Positions 47,277-56,963 of a DNA stretch of 64,000 nucleotides are shown piece by piece. The notes under the pieces were generated by a model. It saw only the letters and a program-made list of their open reading frames with translations, did not search any database and was not told the DNA's origin. Position 1 is the stretch's first letter, and each line of letters opens with the position of its first letter. Origin of the DNA: Planctomycetota bacterium. GTDB lineage: Bacteria; Planctomycetota; B15-G4. The stretch is from the NCBI GenBank assembly GCA_029259715.1, contig JAJDEP010000016.1, positions 1 through 64,000 on the forward strand. The letters run 5' to 3'. Position numbers and translations under genes: made by a program.

Positions 47277-48563
47277 CTACGAGGACGCCAGGTCCGGCGC
47301 GAGCGGCTCGGCCCACGCGGCGTACTTGTCCAGCGGGACCAGCCGGTCTTCGGGGTCGGTGGAGAGCAACCGCTTCAGCAATCGGTGCAACCGCCAACTC
47401 ACGCCCGCCCCGAGATTCCGAGCCGCGGGCAACCGGAAGTCGTGCTTGAGGGCGATCAACTGCATCAGCGACGAGGCGGAGAAGGCCCGCTTCCCGCTGG
47501 CGAGCTCGTAGAGCACGCACCCCAGCGCGTAGAGATCCGACGCGGGGGCGGGGGGCGCGCCTTCCAGTTGTTCCGGCGACATGTAGAGCGGCGTGCCGAG
47601 CAGGGCGCTGCGGGCCTCGGTGTCCTCGATGTCGTCGGGCCGGCACGCCGCCGTGGCCAAACCGAAGTCGGTGAGCTTGATCTCGCCGCGCTGCGTGGTC
47701 ATGACGTTGCTCGGCTTGAGGTCCCGGTGCACGATGCCGCGCCCGTGCAGGTGCAGCAGCGCCGCGGCGAGGTGCCCGGCGATCTTGCGCACCTCGGCCT
47801 CGGGCAGCGCGCCGCGTTGTTCGATGACCTGAGCGAGGTCGCTCCCGTCGCAGTACTCCATGGCCAGGAAGCAGGTGCTGAAGGCGTCGAAGCGGCGGTG
47901 CAGGCGCGAGATGTTCTCGTGGCCGAGGGACAGCAGGGTGTCCGCCTCGGCTTGGAAGCGCTGCATGGCGCCGGACTCGTAGACCAGGCGGTGGCTCATC
48001 ATCTTCAGGGCCACCGGACGCTCGCCGTCGGCCTCGCGGGCCTCGTAGACCACCGCCATGGCGCCGCGGCCGACGCAGCGCTCGATGTGGTAGCGGTCGA
48101 GGGTCTTGCCGCCGAGACCGTCCACGGACTCCTCACCGAGCCGTTCGCCGATGAGGTACGTGAGCACGATGCCGAGCTCCGGGTGCTTGCGGGCGAGGCG
48201 CTCGAACTCCTCGATGCCGAGATGGAACGCGACCACCGGTCCCGCGGCCACGACGTCGGCGGTGCACGGCTCCTTCGTGAGCAGCGACATCTCCCCGAAC
48301 ACCTCGCCGAGACCCAGGCGCGCCAGCTCGCGGCGCTGGCCCTGGTCGTCGCGCAACACCACCGCGGTCTGCCCCTCCGCCACGAGGAACAGGCCCATTC
48401 CCGGGTGTCCCTGGGTGAGGATCACGTCGCCGTCGGCGAAACGGCGCTCGCGCAGACCGCGGGCCAGCAGGCGCTTGACCGGCTCGTCGAGGGTGGCGAG
48501 CGAACGGCAAGCGTCCACGACCCTCGACCCGCTAGGGGGCATGGCGGCTCTCGGCGTCCACAC
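47277..48563 (-). CDS. cNMP-domain protein kinase
   Basis: The protein has 428 residues. Residues 25-145 form a cyclic nucleotide-binding domain (RFADGDVILTQGHPGMGLFLV, LGEVFGEMSLLTKEP). The position normally taken by the phosphate-binding Arg reads EPCTAD, so nucleotide binding is doubtful. The kinase has GRGAMAVVYEA (165-175), Lys187, HRDLKPSN (279-286) and DFG (299-301), followed by GTPLYMSPEQLEG and C-terminal lobe motifs. No membrane segment is visible, so it is cytoplasmic. A start at 48542 is also possible. It starts inside the end of the desaturase gene (32-base overlap). The 3' end is the source of the 59-bp match with 35536-35594. Confidence 0.9.
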   Translation of the reverse strand: MWTPRAAMPPSGSRVVDACRSLATLDEPVKRLLARGLRERRFADGDVILTQGHPGMGLFLVAEGQTAVVLRDDQGQRRELARLGLGEVFGEMSLLTKEPCTADVVAAGPVVAFHLGIEEFERLARKHPELGIVLTYLIGERLGEESVDGLGGKTLDRYHIERCVGRGAMAVVYEAREADGERPVALKMMSHRLVYESGAMQRFQAEADTLLSLGHENISRLHRRFDAFSTCFLAMEYCDGSDLAQVIEQRGALPEAEVRKIAGHLAAALLHLHGRGIVHRDLKPSNVMTTQRGEIKLTDFGLATAACRPDDIEDTEARSALLGTPLYMSPEQLEGAPPAPASDLYALGCVLYELASGKRAFSASSLMQLIALKHDFRLPAARNLGAGVSWRLHRLLKRLLSTDPEDRLVPLDKYAAWAEPLAPDLASS

Positions 48564-49623
48564 GGCGGTGCTCGGTGTCCGCGCCGCTGTTCTTGGCGGC
48601 CGCTTGCCGGCGGCGCTCGGCGCGGGCCTCCCGGAAGCCCACCAGCCGGCTTTGCTGTTCGTCCCACAACTTCAGGAACATCGCGCGCCAACTCGAGAGC
48701 AGCTTCACCGGCTTGATCTGTTGGAACGCCGGATGGGACTCGTGGCAGGCTTCCAGGTGGTAGTTGGGGATGCGGCTGTTCAGGTGGTGCACGTGATGGA
48801 AGCCGATGTTGCCCGAGAGCCAGCGCAACGGGGGCGGCAGCTTGTAGTAGGAGCTGCCTTGGAGCGCGGCCAGGGTGTAGTCCCAGTTCTCGCCGCGCTC
48901 CCAGTAGGCGTCCTCGAACTGGTGCTGCACGTAGAACAGCCAGATGCCGATGGCGCCCGTCACCATGGTCACGGTGAGCTGGATGAACAGGTAGGGCAGG
49001 AAGCCGAAGATGAGGCTCAGCACCGTGACCATCCCGGCGAGCGCGATGTTCATCCACCACACGGAATGCCGCTCGCGGGGAGAGGCGCGGCGTGAGGCGA
49101 ACCGCTGTCGGAACAGGAACAGGTACAGCGGCGCGAGCACGAACAAGACGATGGGGTTGCGGGCCAGCTTGTAGGCGAAGCGCTTCCAGCGGCTCGACTC
49201 GATGTACTCCTGCACGGTCATGGTCCAGATGTCGCCGGCGCCGCGCCGATCGAGATCGCCGTTGGTCGCGTGGTGCAGCCCGTGTTGCCAGCGCCAGTGG
49301 TAGTAGGGGGTGAAGGTCAGCATGCCGGTGATGAATCCGGTGATGCTGTTGGCGAGCGATGACCGGAAGTACGAGCCGTGACCGCAGTCGTGGAAGATGA
49401 TGAAGATGCGGATGATCAGCAGGCCCGCGACCACCGCAAGCGGAATGGTGAGCCACCACGACACGGCCAGGCTCAGGTACATCGCGTACCAGATCAGCAC
49501 GTAGGGCCCGAGCGTGTTGATGATCTGGACCGTCGCCCGCCACCGCGAGGGCCGCTCGTGGCGGGACACGAGCGCCTTCCACTGGGCGAGGGTCAGGGGT
49601 GTGTCAGCGGCGGCGGCAGTCAT
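48532..49623 (-). CDS. membrane fatty acid desaturase
   Basis: The protein has 363 residues. The three His boxes of front-end/delta-type di-iron desaturases are present: HDCGHGS (about 79-85), HGLHHATNGD (about 113-122) and HVHHLNS (about 277-283), with an additional FHHV before the third. About four hydrophobic segments lie around these (YVLIWYAMYLSLAV, LAVVAGLLIIRIFIIF). The reaction inserts a double bond in acyl lipids with O2 and electrons from ferredoxin or cytochrome b5. It overlaps the cNMP-domain kinase gene. The start MTAAAADTP is preceded by a 203-base gap with no other gene. Substrate chain and position are not predictable. Confidence 0.93.
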   Translation of the reverse strand: MTAAAADTPLTLAQWKALVSRHERPSRWRATVQIINTLGPYVLIWYAMYLSLAVSWWLTIPLAVVAGLLIIRIFIIFHDCGHGSYFRSSLANSITGFITGMLTFTPYYHWRWQHGLHHATNGDLDRRGAGDIWTMTVQEYIESSRWKRFAYKLARNPIVLFVLAPLYLFLFRQRFASRRASPRERHSVWWMNIALAGMVTVLSLIFGFLPYLFIQLTVTMVTGAIGIWLFYVQHQFEDAYWERGENWDYTLAALQGSSYYKLPPPLRWLSGNIGFHHVHHLNSRIPNYHLEACHESHPAFQQIKPVKLLSSWRAMFLKLWDEQQSRLVGFREARAERRRQAAAKNSGADTEHRRVDAESRHAP

Positions 49624-49826
49624 TCAGTCGGCTGGCATTCAGTGGGCAGGCAGGGTGAGGTTCGGCAAACCGCGAGGGTCGCAGAATGCCATGACATGAT
49701 CGCCCGAGAGCGACTCATGGCGCCATGACGATCCGTCAACTCCTCAAAGCAGCCCCGTGACGGGCGCAGACGGGGTCCAGGGGCGGATGTCAGCCGGTGC
49801 CGGCGACCCGCTCGAGCCGGCCGGAG

Positions 49827-51188
49827 TCAGCGCTCCCCGTCCTCAGCCTGCTCATCGTGGCTGTCGGCCTCGTCCGCCAGGGCTACGAGGGCGTCGAGGG
49901 CGTCGGCGGGAGCGCCGAGCACCTCCAGCGCCTGGGCGAAGCGGGCCCGGCGCACCCGCGCCTCGGCCTGCTCGAATCCGTGGGCCTGGACGTCCGCGAT
50001 GGTGAGGGGCAAGGCGTGGTCGAGCTCGATGCCGGTGCCCTGGAACGGCGTGCGGCCCGGCTCGACCATGGGCCACGCGCTGAAGGTGACCACCGAGCCG
50101 TCCGGGCCTTCCGACCGTTCGACGGCCGCCTCGGCGCCGGTGGTGGGGCCGCCGACGACGACGGCCCGCCCGGCGTCCCGGAGGATGCGCGCCGCCCACT
50201 CGCCGCCGCTGGCGCTGTGTTCGTCGACGACCGCCACGACGTCACCGCGGTAGCGCGGCCGGCGCGGCCGGATCACCCGGGTCCCGCCGTCGTTGCCCCA
50301 GCGGTAGCTCAGCCTGCGCTCGATGAAGTTCCCGAGGAACGGGTCGGACGCCGCAACCACCCCGCCGCCGTTGTGCTGGAGGTCGAGCACGAGTCCTGCG
50401 GTGTCGGCGAGTTCCGCCAGGGCGGCGCGCAACATGGTGGTCATCTTGCCGTCGGGCCCCAGCGTCCCCATGTCCGGGGAGAAGGTCTTCACGCGCATGT
50501 AGCCGATGTCGCCGACCCGGCCGGTGACGAGCCAGTGTTCGCCGAAGTGCTTGCTGGGCGGCGGGATGTTGGACTCGTCGGGCCGCCGCAGCGTGTGCAC
50601 GACCTCGGTCCCGTCGGGCCAGCGCAGTCGCACGTCGAAGGTCGTGCCGAGGGGACCGGCTGCCAGGAACTGTGCCATCGCGTTGAAGGCTTCGCCCCGC
50701 ACCTCGACGATCTCGGGGTAAGCGTACGGGTCGTCGGCGAAGGTCGGCGGGACAGGCGGTCGCTGGCCATCGGCCCACGACAGGACGAAGGCGCGCCGCT
50801 CGATCATGGCGGTCTTCAGGTCGGGGATCGCCCAGTGCCCCCGCATCGTCTCGATGGGCGGCATGAAGCTGACGTGGGGATCGGGCAGGGCCGAGAGCAG
50901 GCGCGCCAGCTCCCACGCGAACTCCGTGGGGTTGGCGGCAGCGAGGGCCCGGGGCCGATGCTCGGCGCGCTCCTGCTCCCAGTCGACCCCGTAGAACTCG
51001 AAGTAGGGGTAGTCGTCGCGCAGCCGTTCCCAGTGGGTGTCGAAGGTCTCGGCGTAGAGGGCCGAGGGATCGTCCGACGGCAGGGCCGCGGCACAGACCA
51101 CCAGGGTGAGCATGGCGATGGAGGCCGCGAGCGCGGCGCGACCGGAGGGCAGCCGGTCGATCAGGGAGTCGACGGATCGAGTTCTCAT
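49827..51188 (-). CDS. S41-family protease, exported
   Basis: The protein has 453 residues. It has a signal peptide (LAASIAMLTLVVCAAALPS), a helical cap domain (WERLRDDYPYFEFYGVDWE), a central domain with VRLRWPDGTEVVHTLR that resembles a PDZ part, and the catalytic domain with GLVLDLQHNGGG and VDEHSASGGEWAARILRDAG holding the active Ser (SASGG), followed by VVGGPTTGAEA. This is the tail-specific (Ctp/tricorn-like) peptidase group. A Lys general base of Ctp type is not clearly seen, so the tricorn-type arrangement is possible. Function: turnover of periplasmic or secreted proteins. It is a single gene flanked by two gaps. Confidence 0.9.
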   Translation of the reverse strand: MRTRSVDSLIDRLPSGRAALAASIAMLTLVVCAAALPSDDPSALYAETFDTHWERLRDDYPYFEFYGVDWEQERAEHRPRALAAANPTEFAWELARLLSALPDPHVSFMPPIETMRGHWAIPDLKTAMIERRAFVLSWADGQRPPVPPTFADDPYAYPEIVEVRGEAFNAMAQFLAAGPLGTTFDVRLRWPDGTEVVHTLRRPDESNIPPPSKHFGEHWLVTGRVGDIGYMRVKTFSPDMGTLGPDGKMTTMLRAALAELADTAGLVLDLQHNGGGVVAASDPFLGNFIERRLSYRWGNDGGTRVIRPRRPRYRGDVVAVVDEHSASGGEWAARILRDAGRAVVVGGPTTGAEAAVERSEGPDGSVVTFSAWPMVEPGRTPFQGTGIELDHALPLTIADVQAHGFEQAEARVRRARFAQALEVLGAPADALDALVALADEADSHDEQAEDGER

Positions 51189-51417
51189 GGACCTCCTGAC
51201 GGGCTCGAGCCGGGGGCTATGCTTTCAGCGGCCGCTCAGCCCAGGGTAGGGGGCCGCCGCGGGTCGTGGTGTGACGCATCTCGGGCATGGTCGGCGCCCG
51301 CGCCTCGTGATTGCCCGAATCCTCGAGCGACCCGCTGCATCCAACCCGATTCGCGCAGCCCGGGGGGCCGGCCCCCTCGCGGTCGAGCGCCCGCTTCCCC
51401 GCCAGGACTCCTCCACC

Positions 51418-52617
51418 ATGCAGAAGACCTTTCTCGCTCTGGCCGTGCTGCTCGTGGGCGTGACGGCCTGCTTCGCGGAACAACGCGGTGACGACCCGGT
51501 CGCCGTTGGGGCAGACACCGTGGTCGCGCAGGGCGGCGAGGCCGCCCGCCCCGTGTCCGGCGAGGCCCTCGCCACCTTCGCCGGCGGTTGCTTCTGGTGC
51601 GTGGAGGCGCCCTTCGAGTCGGTGCCGGGCGTCTCCGCGGTGATCTCGGGCTACACCGACGGCCACGTCGACAACCCGACCTATGAGCAGGTCGGCCGCG
51701 GCGGCACGGGACACACCGAGGCGATCCAGATCCACTTCGATCCGAGCCGGGTGAGCTACGCCGATCTGCTCGAGATCTTCTGGCGGCAGTTCGACCCCAC
51801 CGACGCCGGCGGCAGTTTCGTGGACCGCGGCGACCAATACCGCAGCGGGATCTTCGTGCACGATGACGAGCAGCGCGCCCTGGCCGAAGCCTCGCGCGAC
51901 GCCCTCGCGAAGTCGGGCCGCTTCGACCGGCCCATCGTCACGCCCATCACCGACGCCTCGATCTACTACCCGGCCGAGGAATACCACCAGGACTACTACA
52001 AGAAGAGTCCCGACAACTACTACCGCTACCGCAAGGGTTCGGGCCGCGACAAGTTCCTCGACGAGGTCTGGGGCGACGACCGTCACTACGAGGTGAAGCC
52101 GCCCGCGGCGCCGACATCGGCGGCAGAATCATCCGCGGCGTCATCGAGCGCGGCCCGGTGGACCCGCCCCAGCGACGAGGTGCTGCGCGAGACCCTCGAC
52201 GACCTGCAGTACCGCGTCACCCAGCAGGACGGCACCGAGCCGCCCTTCCGCAACACCTACTGGGACAACCACGAACGCGGCCTCTACGTCGACGTGGTGA
52301 GCGGCGAGCCGCTGTTCAGCTCGGAGGACAAGTTCGAGTCGGGCACCGGGTGGCCCAGCTTCACCCGGCCTCTCGTGCCCGAGAACATCCGCCTCGGGCA
52401 GGACTTCAAGCTGGGCTACTCGCGCGACGAGGTGCGCAGCCGCCACGCCAACTCGCACCTGGGGCATGTCTTCGACGACGGCCCGGCGCCCACGGGCAAG
52501 CGCTACTGCATGAACTCGGCCGCGCTGCGGTTCGTGCCCGCCGACCGGCTCGCCGCCGAGGGTTACACCGAGTTCGTGACCCTGTTCGAGCAGGCCGAGG
52601 ACGCCGAGGACGACTGA
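51418..52617 (+). CDS. msrAB: methionine sulfoxide reductase MsrA-MsrB fusion, lipoprotein
   Basis: The protein is 399 residues from the ATG at 51418. Signal with lipobox (VTACFAEQ), then MsrA domain with the catalytic [11 protein letters not shown] (about 57-67) and [30 protein letters not shown] linker (about 222-240) precedes Msr[39 protein letters not shown] and the catalytic Cys in RYCMNSAAL. The MsrB zinc-binding Cys pairs are not present, nor is the resolving Cys (Thr instead), a common variant. Function: repair of Met oxidation in exported proteins. This fits a periplasm rich in Met-rich copper proteins. In-frame codons further upstream lack a ribosome site. Confidence 0.93.
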   Translation: MQKTFLALAVLLVGVTACFAEQRGDDPVAVGADTVVAQGGEAARPVSGEALATFAGGCFWCVEAPFESVPGVSAVISGYTDGHVDNPTYEQVGRGGTGHTEAIQIHFDPSRVSYADLLEIFWRQFDPTDAGGSFVDRGDQYRSGIFVHDDEQRALAEASRDALAKSGRFDRPIVTPITDASIYYPAEEYHQDYYKKSPDNYYRYRKGSGRDKFLDEVWGDDRHYEVKPPAAPTSAAESSAASSSAARWTRPSDEVLRETLDDLQYRVTQQDGTEPPFRNTYWDNHERGLYVDVVSGEPLFSSEDKFESGTGWPSFTRPLVPENIRLGQDFKLGYSRDEVRSRHANSHLGHVFDDGPAPTGKRYCMNSAALRFVPADRLAAEGYTEFVTLFEQAEDAEDD

Positions 52618-52837
52618 GCGGAACCGCCGGGTCGCCGGGAACGCCCCGCCGACCCGGTCGCCCGCAGGACACGCTGTGCCGGGCACGCTTCGCCGGCCGC
52701 GAAGCGCCGCCGGCCTGTAGCGGGAACGCCGGGCCACTTGCGACGCGGGCCCCCGCATGTCCTATGCTCGTGAGGCTCAATTTCGACCGAGACACCGGCC
52801 GCGGCTGAGCAGCGGCCCCGAGCGGAGACGATCCGGC

Positions 52838-55213
52838 ATGGCGTTCCTGCGCGATGCGCCCATCCGAACCAAGCTGACGGCCATCATCATGGCCATCACC
52901 AGCATCGCGCTCGTGCTGGCCTGCGCGGCCTTCGTCACCGAGGACATCCTCTCGCTGCGTCGCAAGCTGGTGGAGGACCTGGGCGTCGTGGCCCGCATCG
53001 CCGGCCTGAACAGCTCCGCGGCGCTCATGTTCGACGACCAGGACTCGGCCAACGAGGTGCTGGGCGCGCTGCGGGAGACGGACAGCGTCATGCGCGCGTT
53101 GCTGTTCGACGCCGATCAGGAGGTCTTCGCGTCGTATCAGCGGCCCGACGTCGCGGGGCAGCTGCCGCCGGCCGAGTTCCAGTTCACCGGCTCCGGCTTC
53201 GAGGATGACAGCGTCTTCGTCTACATGCCCGTCGAGATCGACGGCGAGGCCATCTGCACCGTCTTCCTGGAGTCGGACCTGCGCGTCATCGACGCCCGCC
53301 TGAGCCGGAGCCTCGGTGTGCTGGCGGTGGTCCTGCTCGGCGCGTTGCTGGTGGCTCTGTTCCTCTCGTCGCGGCTGCAGCAGATGATCTCGGTGCCCAT
53401 CCGTGAGCTGGCGCGGATGACCAAGGCCGTCTCCGGCGGAAACGACTACTCCGTGCGGGTCGAGAAGCGGTCCGACGACGAGATCGGCCAGCTCACCGAC
53501 GGCTTCAACCACATGCTCGAGCAGGTCGAGTTGCGGGACGCCGAGTTGCGCGACGCCAAGGACACCGCCGAGAACGCCAACCAGACCAAGAGCGCGTTCC
53601 TCGCCAACATGAGCCACGAGCTGCGTACGCCCATGAACGCGATCCTCGGCTACAGCGAGATGCTCATCGAGGACGCGACGGACGCCGGGCACGAGCCCTA
53701 CGTGGACGACCTGACCAAGATCCTCGGGGCGGGCAAGCACCTGCTCATGCTCATCAACGACGTGCTCGACCTGTCCAAGATCGAGGCCGGTCGCGTGGAA
53801 CTGGTGCCCGAGGACTTCGAGCTGGAGACGCTGCTGGCTGACGTGACCAGCATGGCCCAGCCGCTGGTGGAGCAGAACGGCAACGAGCTCCGCTCCGAGA
53901 TCGCGCCCGACCTGGGCACCCTGCGCGGCGACGTGATGCGACTGCGGCAGGTGCTCTTCAACCTGATCAGCAACGCCTGCAAGTTCACGGAGCAGGGCAA
54001 GGTCGTGATCACCGCGGGCACGACCGACGGCCCCGCGGGCAAGCTGGTCGAGATCTCCATCAACGACACGGGCATCGGCATGTCGCCCGAGCAGCTCGAG
54101 CGCATCCGGGAGTTCCGGCCGTTCACCCAGGCGGACGCCTCGACGACGCGGACCTTCGGCGGCACGGGCCTGGGGCTCGTCATCAGCAAGCGCTTCGCCG
54201 AGCTCATGGGCGGCGACCTGACGGTGGAGAGCGAGGAGGGCGTGGGGTCGACGTTCACGCTCCGCGCGGCATTGCTGGCGACCGGCGCGCCCGGCCCCCG
54301 CACGAGTGCATCGACCGCGGCACCGGCCGCGGCGACGGCGGCCCACGCCGAGGCTGCCTCGGCGGCCGCGGCGGCCGCCACGACGCCGGCAGCGGGCAAG
54401 GGCAAGGGCAAGGGCAAGGGCGCGAAGGTGGCCGGAGGGACGCCGGCCGGCGGCAGCAAGGGCCTGGTGCTCGTCATCGACGACGACCAGGCCACCCGCG
54501 ACGTGATGGCGCGACTGCTGTCCCGGGAGGGCTTCGAGGTGCGCACGGCCGACGGGGGCAAGGACGGCCTGCGCCTCGCCGCCGAATTGCGACCCGCCGT
54601 GATCACCCTCGACGTGAAGATGCCCGACCTCAGCGGCTGGGACGTGCTCACGGCGCTCAAGGCCGACGACGATCTGCGCGACATCCCGGTGGTGTTGCTG
54701 ACCATGGTGGACGACCGCAGCAAGGGCATCGCCCTGGGCGCCTCGGAGTACCTCACCAAGCCCATCGACCGCGAGCGGCTGTTCGGAGTGCTCGAGAGCT
54801 TCCGCTGCGAGCAGCCGGTGAACACGGTGCTCATGGTGGACGACGACCCGGGCGTCCGCGAGCACCTGGGGCGCTCGGTGCGCAAGGCGGGTTGGAAGGT
54901 GCTGGAGGCCGACAACGGGCGGACGGCGTTGGAGGTGCTCGAGGGCGAGGTGCCCAACGTGATCCTGCTCGACCTGATGATGCCCGTGCTCGACGGCTTC
55001 GGTTTCCTGATCGAGCTGCGCAAGCGCCCCGAGTGGAAGCAGATCCCGGTGGTGGTGCTCACCGGGGCGGACCTCTCGGTGGAGGAGCGCAACCAACTCG
55101 GCGGCCAGGTGGAATTGCTGATCGAGAAGGGCGCCCGCACGCGCGAGGAACTGGAGGCCGAGATCCGCGCGCTCGTGGCCAGTTGCGCGCACCCTGACGG
55201 GACCGGAAACTGA
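52838..55213 (+). CDS. hybrid sensor histidine kinase with two receivers
   Basis: The protein has 791 residues from the ATG at 52838. A first membrane helix (LTAIIMAITSIALVLACAAF), a CHASE8-like sensor (about 40-155, VARIAGLNSSAALMFDD, LLFDADQEVFASY), a second helix (160-177), and a HAMP domain follow. H-box MSHELRTPMNAILGYSEML has the phospho-His at 260. The ATPase part has NAC(K)FTEQGKV, DTGIGMSPEQLERI, and GGTGLGLVISKRF. After an Ala-rich and Gly-Lys linker come two receivers, each with an aspartate (LDVKMPDLSG; LDLMMPVLDG). It stands before the outer-membrane protein and the YfiR gene, a combination known elsewhere. Confidence 0.92.
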   Translation: MAFLRDAPIRTKLTAIIMAITSIALVLACAAFVTEDILSLRRKLVEDLGVVARIAGLNSSAALMFDDQDSANEVLGALRETDSVMRALLFDADQEVFASYQRPDVAGQLPPAEFQFTGSGFEDDSVFVYMPVEIDGEAICTVFLESDLRVIDARLSRSLGVLAVVLLGALLVALFLSSRLQQMISVPIRELARMTKAVSGGNDYSVRVEKRSDDEIGQLTDGFNHMLEQVELRDAELRDAKDTAENANQTKSAFLANMSHELRTPMNAILGYSEMLIEDATDAGHEPYVDDLTKILGAGKHLLMLINDVLDLSKIEAGRVELVPEDFELETLLADVTSMAQPLVEQNGNELRSEIAPDLGTLRGDVMRLRQVLFNLISNACKFTEQGKVVITAGTTDGPAGKLVEISINDTGIGMSPEQLERIREFRPFTQADASTTRTFGGTGLGLVISKRFAELMGGDLTVESEEGVGSTFTLRAALLATGAPGPRTSASTAAPAAATAAHAEAASAAAAAATTPAAGKGKGKGKGAKVAGGTPAGGSKGLVLVIDDDQATRDVMARLLSREGFEVRTADGGKDGLRLAAELRPAVITLDVKMPDLSGWDVLTALKADDDLRDIPVVLLTMVDDRSKGIALGASEYLTKPIDRERLFGVLESFRCEQPVNTVLMVDDDPGVREHLGRSVRKAGWKVLEADNGRTALEVLEGEVPNVILLDLMMPVLDGFGFLIELRKRPEWKQIPVVVLTGADLSVEERNQLGGQVELLIEKGARTREELEAEIRALVASCAHPDGTGN

Positions 55214-55261
55214 TACAAGGGCACGGGGGCAGGTCAGGAACTCTGTAGGAGTGGGCAGCGG

Positions 55262-56353
55262 ATGCAGCGTGGTTCGAACCGTCGGGTCTCGGCGGGCTTC
55301 CTCGTCGTCGCGGGCTTGGCGCTGGCGCTGACCCCGGCGTGTCGGATGCCCTGGCGCAGCGACAACTTCGACGACAATGGCACCGCCAACGGTTTCGCCC
55401 TCAACACGAGCGGCGACCTCACCGAGCTCAGCCTCGAGGACCTGATGGAGGTCGACTTCTCCCTCCCGGTCACCGTGCTCGGGGCCCACACGCACAACGC
55501 AGGCACCTTCATGATCGGGCTGACCACCGGGGTCATGGGCATGCACGGTTCGCGGGACGGCTCGAGCCGCATCTCGAACGCGGAGATCCTCGAGACCTAC
55601 GACACCGTGCACACGGGCATGCTCACCCGCATGACCATGCTCTCGGCCATGTACGCGCCGAGCGATGACACGACCTTGATGGTGATGGTCCCGCGCATCC
55701 ACAAGGAAGCGCGGCACGTCGAGATCGACGGGACGAAATTCACGCGCACGTCCCACGGCATCGGCGACGTGCAGGTCCACGCCCTGCACACCATCTATCG
55801 CGAGGACGAGCACCGCATGCACGTCGACGCCGGCGTCAGCCTGCCGACGGGTTCCATCGACATCGCGACGATGGGCCAGCGCGAGCACTACATGCAGCAG
55901 CTCGGTTCGGGCACCGTCGACCTCATGCCCGGCATCACCTACCTGGGCGAGTCGGAGCAGTGGAGCTGGGGCACCCAGGCGAATTCCGTGGTGCGCCTGG
56001 GCAAGAACAAGCACGACTATGCCCTGGGCAACCGCTACGGCCTGACCACCTGGATCAACCGGCGCATCGCGGAGAACCTGGCCGTCTCGCTGCGGCTGAA
56101 CGGTCAGACGTGGGGTGACGTGCGCGGCGCCGACGGGTCCCTCGACGTTACGGCCATCGCCGAGAACGACCCCGACAACCAGGGCGGGCGGCGCGTCGAC
56201 GCGCTGGTGGGGTTGAGCTACTACGGCACCGAGGGCGCGCTCGAGGGCCACCGCATCGAAGCTGAGGCGGGCGTGCCGATCTACCAGAAGCTCAACGGCC
56301 CGCAAATGGAAATGGATTACGTCGCCACCCTCTCGTGGAAGATCACCTTCTAA
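55262..56353 (+). CDS. outer-membrane transporter-like beta-barrel lipoprotein
   Basis: The protein has 363 residues. The signal peptide ends in a lipobox (LTPACRM). Then DLTELSLEDLMEVDF, the short segment found at the start of TonB-type and related outer-membrane proteins of YfiR/histidine kinase clusters. The rest matches the PF13557-like (phenol MetA) beta-barrel: VLGAHTHNAGTFMIGLTTGVMGM, LTRMTMLSAMYAPSDDTTLMVM, HGIGDVQVHALHTI, YGTEGALEGHRIEAEAGVPIYQKL. It ends with an aromatic residue (WKITF), the signal for outer-membrane insertion. Metal or small-molecule uptake is inferred. It lies 48 bases after the sensor kinase and 7 bases before the YfiR gene. Confidence 0.85.
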   Translation: MQRGSNRRVSAGFLVVAGLALALTPACRMPWRSDNFDDNGTANGFALNTSGDLTELSLEDLMEVDFSLPVTVLGAHTHNAGTFMIGLTTGVMGMHGSRDGSSRISNAEILETYDTVHTGMLTRMTMLSAMYAPSDDTTLMVMVPRIHKEARHVEIDGTKFTRTSHGIGDVQVHALHTIYREDEHRMHVDAGVSLPTGSIDIATMGQREHYMQQLGSGTVDLMPGITYLGESEQWSWGTQANSVVRLGKNKHDYALGNRYGLTTWINRRIAENLAVSLRLNGQTWGDVRGADGSLDVTAIAENDPDNQGGRRVDALVGLSYYGTEGALEGHRIEAEAGVPIYQKLNGPQMEMDYVATLSWKITF

Positions 56354-56360
56354 TCGCACC

Positions 56361-56915
56361 ATGAAGCGCCACTCGTCCCCACGCCTCGCGCTGCTGCTGT
56401 GCCTCGCGGTCTTCGTCCTGACCGGGGCGGGCCCGGCGGGCGCCGACGAGTACGACGTGAAGGCGGCCTTCCTCTACAACTTCACCAAGTTCGTGGAGTG
56501 GCCGGAGACGGCCTTCGTGGAGACCGGCGAGCCCTTCGTGTTGGCCGTGCTCGGCGACGACCCCTTCGGCGACACCCTCGACGAGATGCTCGCCGGTAAG
56601 TCCGTGGGGAACCGCCCGCTGGTCATCCGGCGCTACGGCCAGGTCGAGGCGCTGGAGCGCTGCCACCTGCTCTTCGTCTGCGACAACATGAAGGACGGCG
56701 TCCCGCAGGCCCTGCAGCGCATGGGCGCCTCGAGCACCCTCACGGTGGCCGACTTCGATGAGAGCGTCGAGCAGGGCGTGATGATCGGCTTCCGCACGAA
56801 GAACCGGAAGGTGCGCTTCGACATCAACGCCGGCGCCGCCGACGCCCGCTCGCTGAAGATCAGTTCGAAGCTGCTGACTCTCGCCGGCACGGTGATCGAC
56901 AGCCGGGATCGCTGA
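56361..56915 (+). CDS. YfiR-family (DUF4154) periplasmic protein
   Basis: The protein has 184 residues. Signal peptide (LALLLCLAVFVLTGAGPAGA) and the DUF4154/YfiR pattern DEYDVKAAFLYNFTKFVEWP, VLAVLGDDPFGDTLDEML, ERCHLLFVCDNMKDG, NRKVRFDINAGAADARSLKISSKLLTLA. In Pseudomonas YfiR represses the diguanylate cyclase YfiN in the periplasm. Here no cyclase is adjacent, and this version stands beside a CHASE8-type kinase and a beta-barrel, the known DUF4154-CHASE8 cluster. It probably modulates the sensor kinase by binding its periplasmic domain. The start follows 7 bases after the barrel gene. Confidence 0.92.
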   Translation: MKRHSSPRLALLLCLAVFVLTGAGPAGADEYDVKAAFLYNFTKFVEWPETAFVETGEPFVLAVLGDDPFGDTLDEMLAGKSVGNRPLVIRRYGQVEALERCHLLFVCDNMKDGVPQALQRMGASSTLTVADFDESVEQGVMIGFRTKNRKVRFDINAGAADARSLKISSKLLTLAGTVIDSRDR

Positions 56916-56963
56916 TTCCGCTTCGGCGGTGTTCGACCGCTTCCCCCGGACTCGCGTGCACGC

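Noticed and set aside
54389-54425. GGGCAA microsatellite in the hybrid kinase
   Set aside because: It encodes a Gly-Lys linker between kinase and receiver domains, so it is ordinary low complexity.
52406-56362. 1318-residue open frame on the minus strand
   Set aside because: It crosses MsrAB, the hybrid kinase and the barrel gene in antisense, three genes with clear motifs. It lacks any domain signature.
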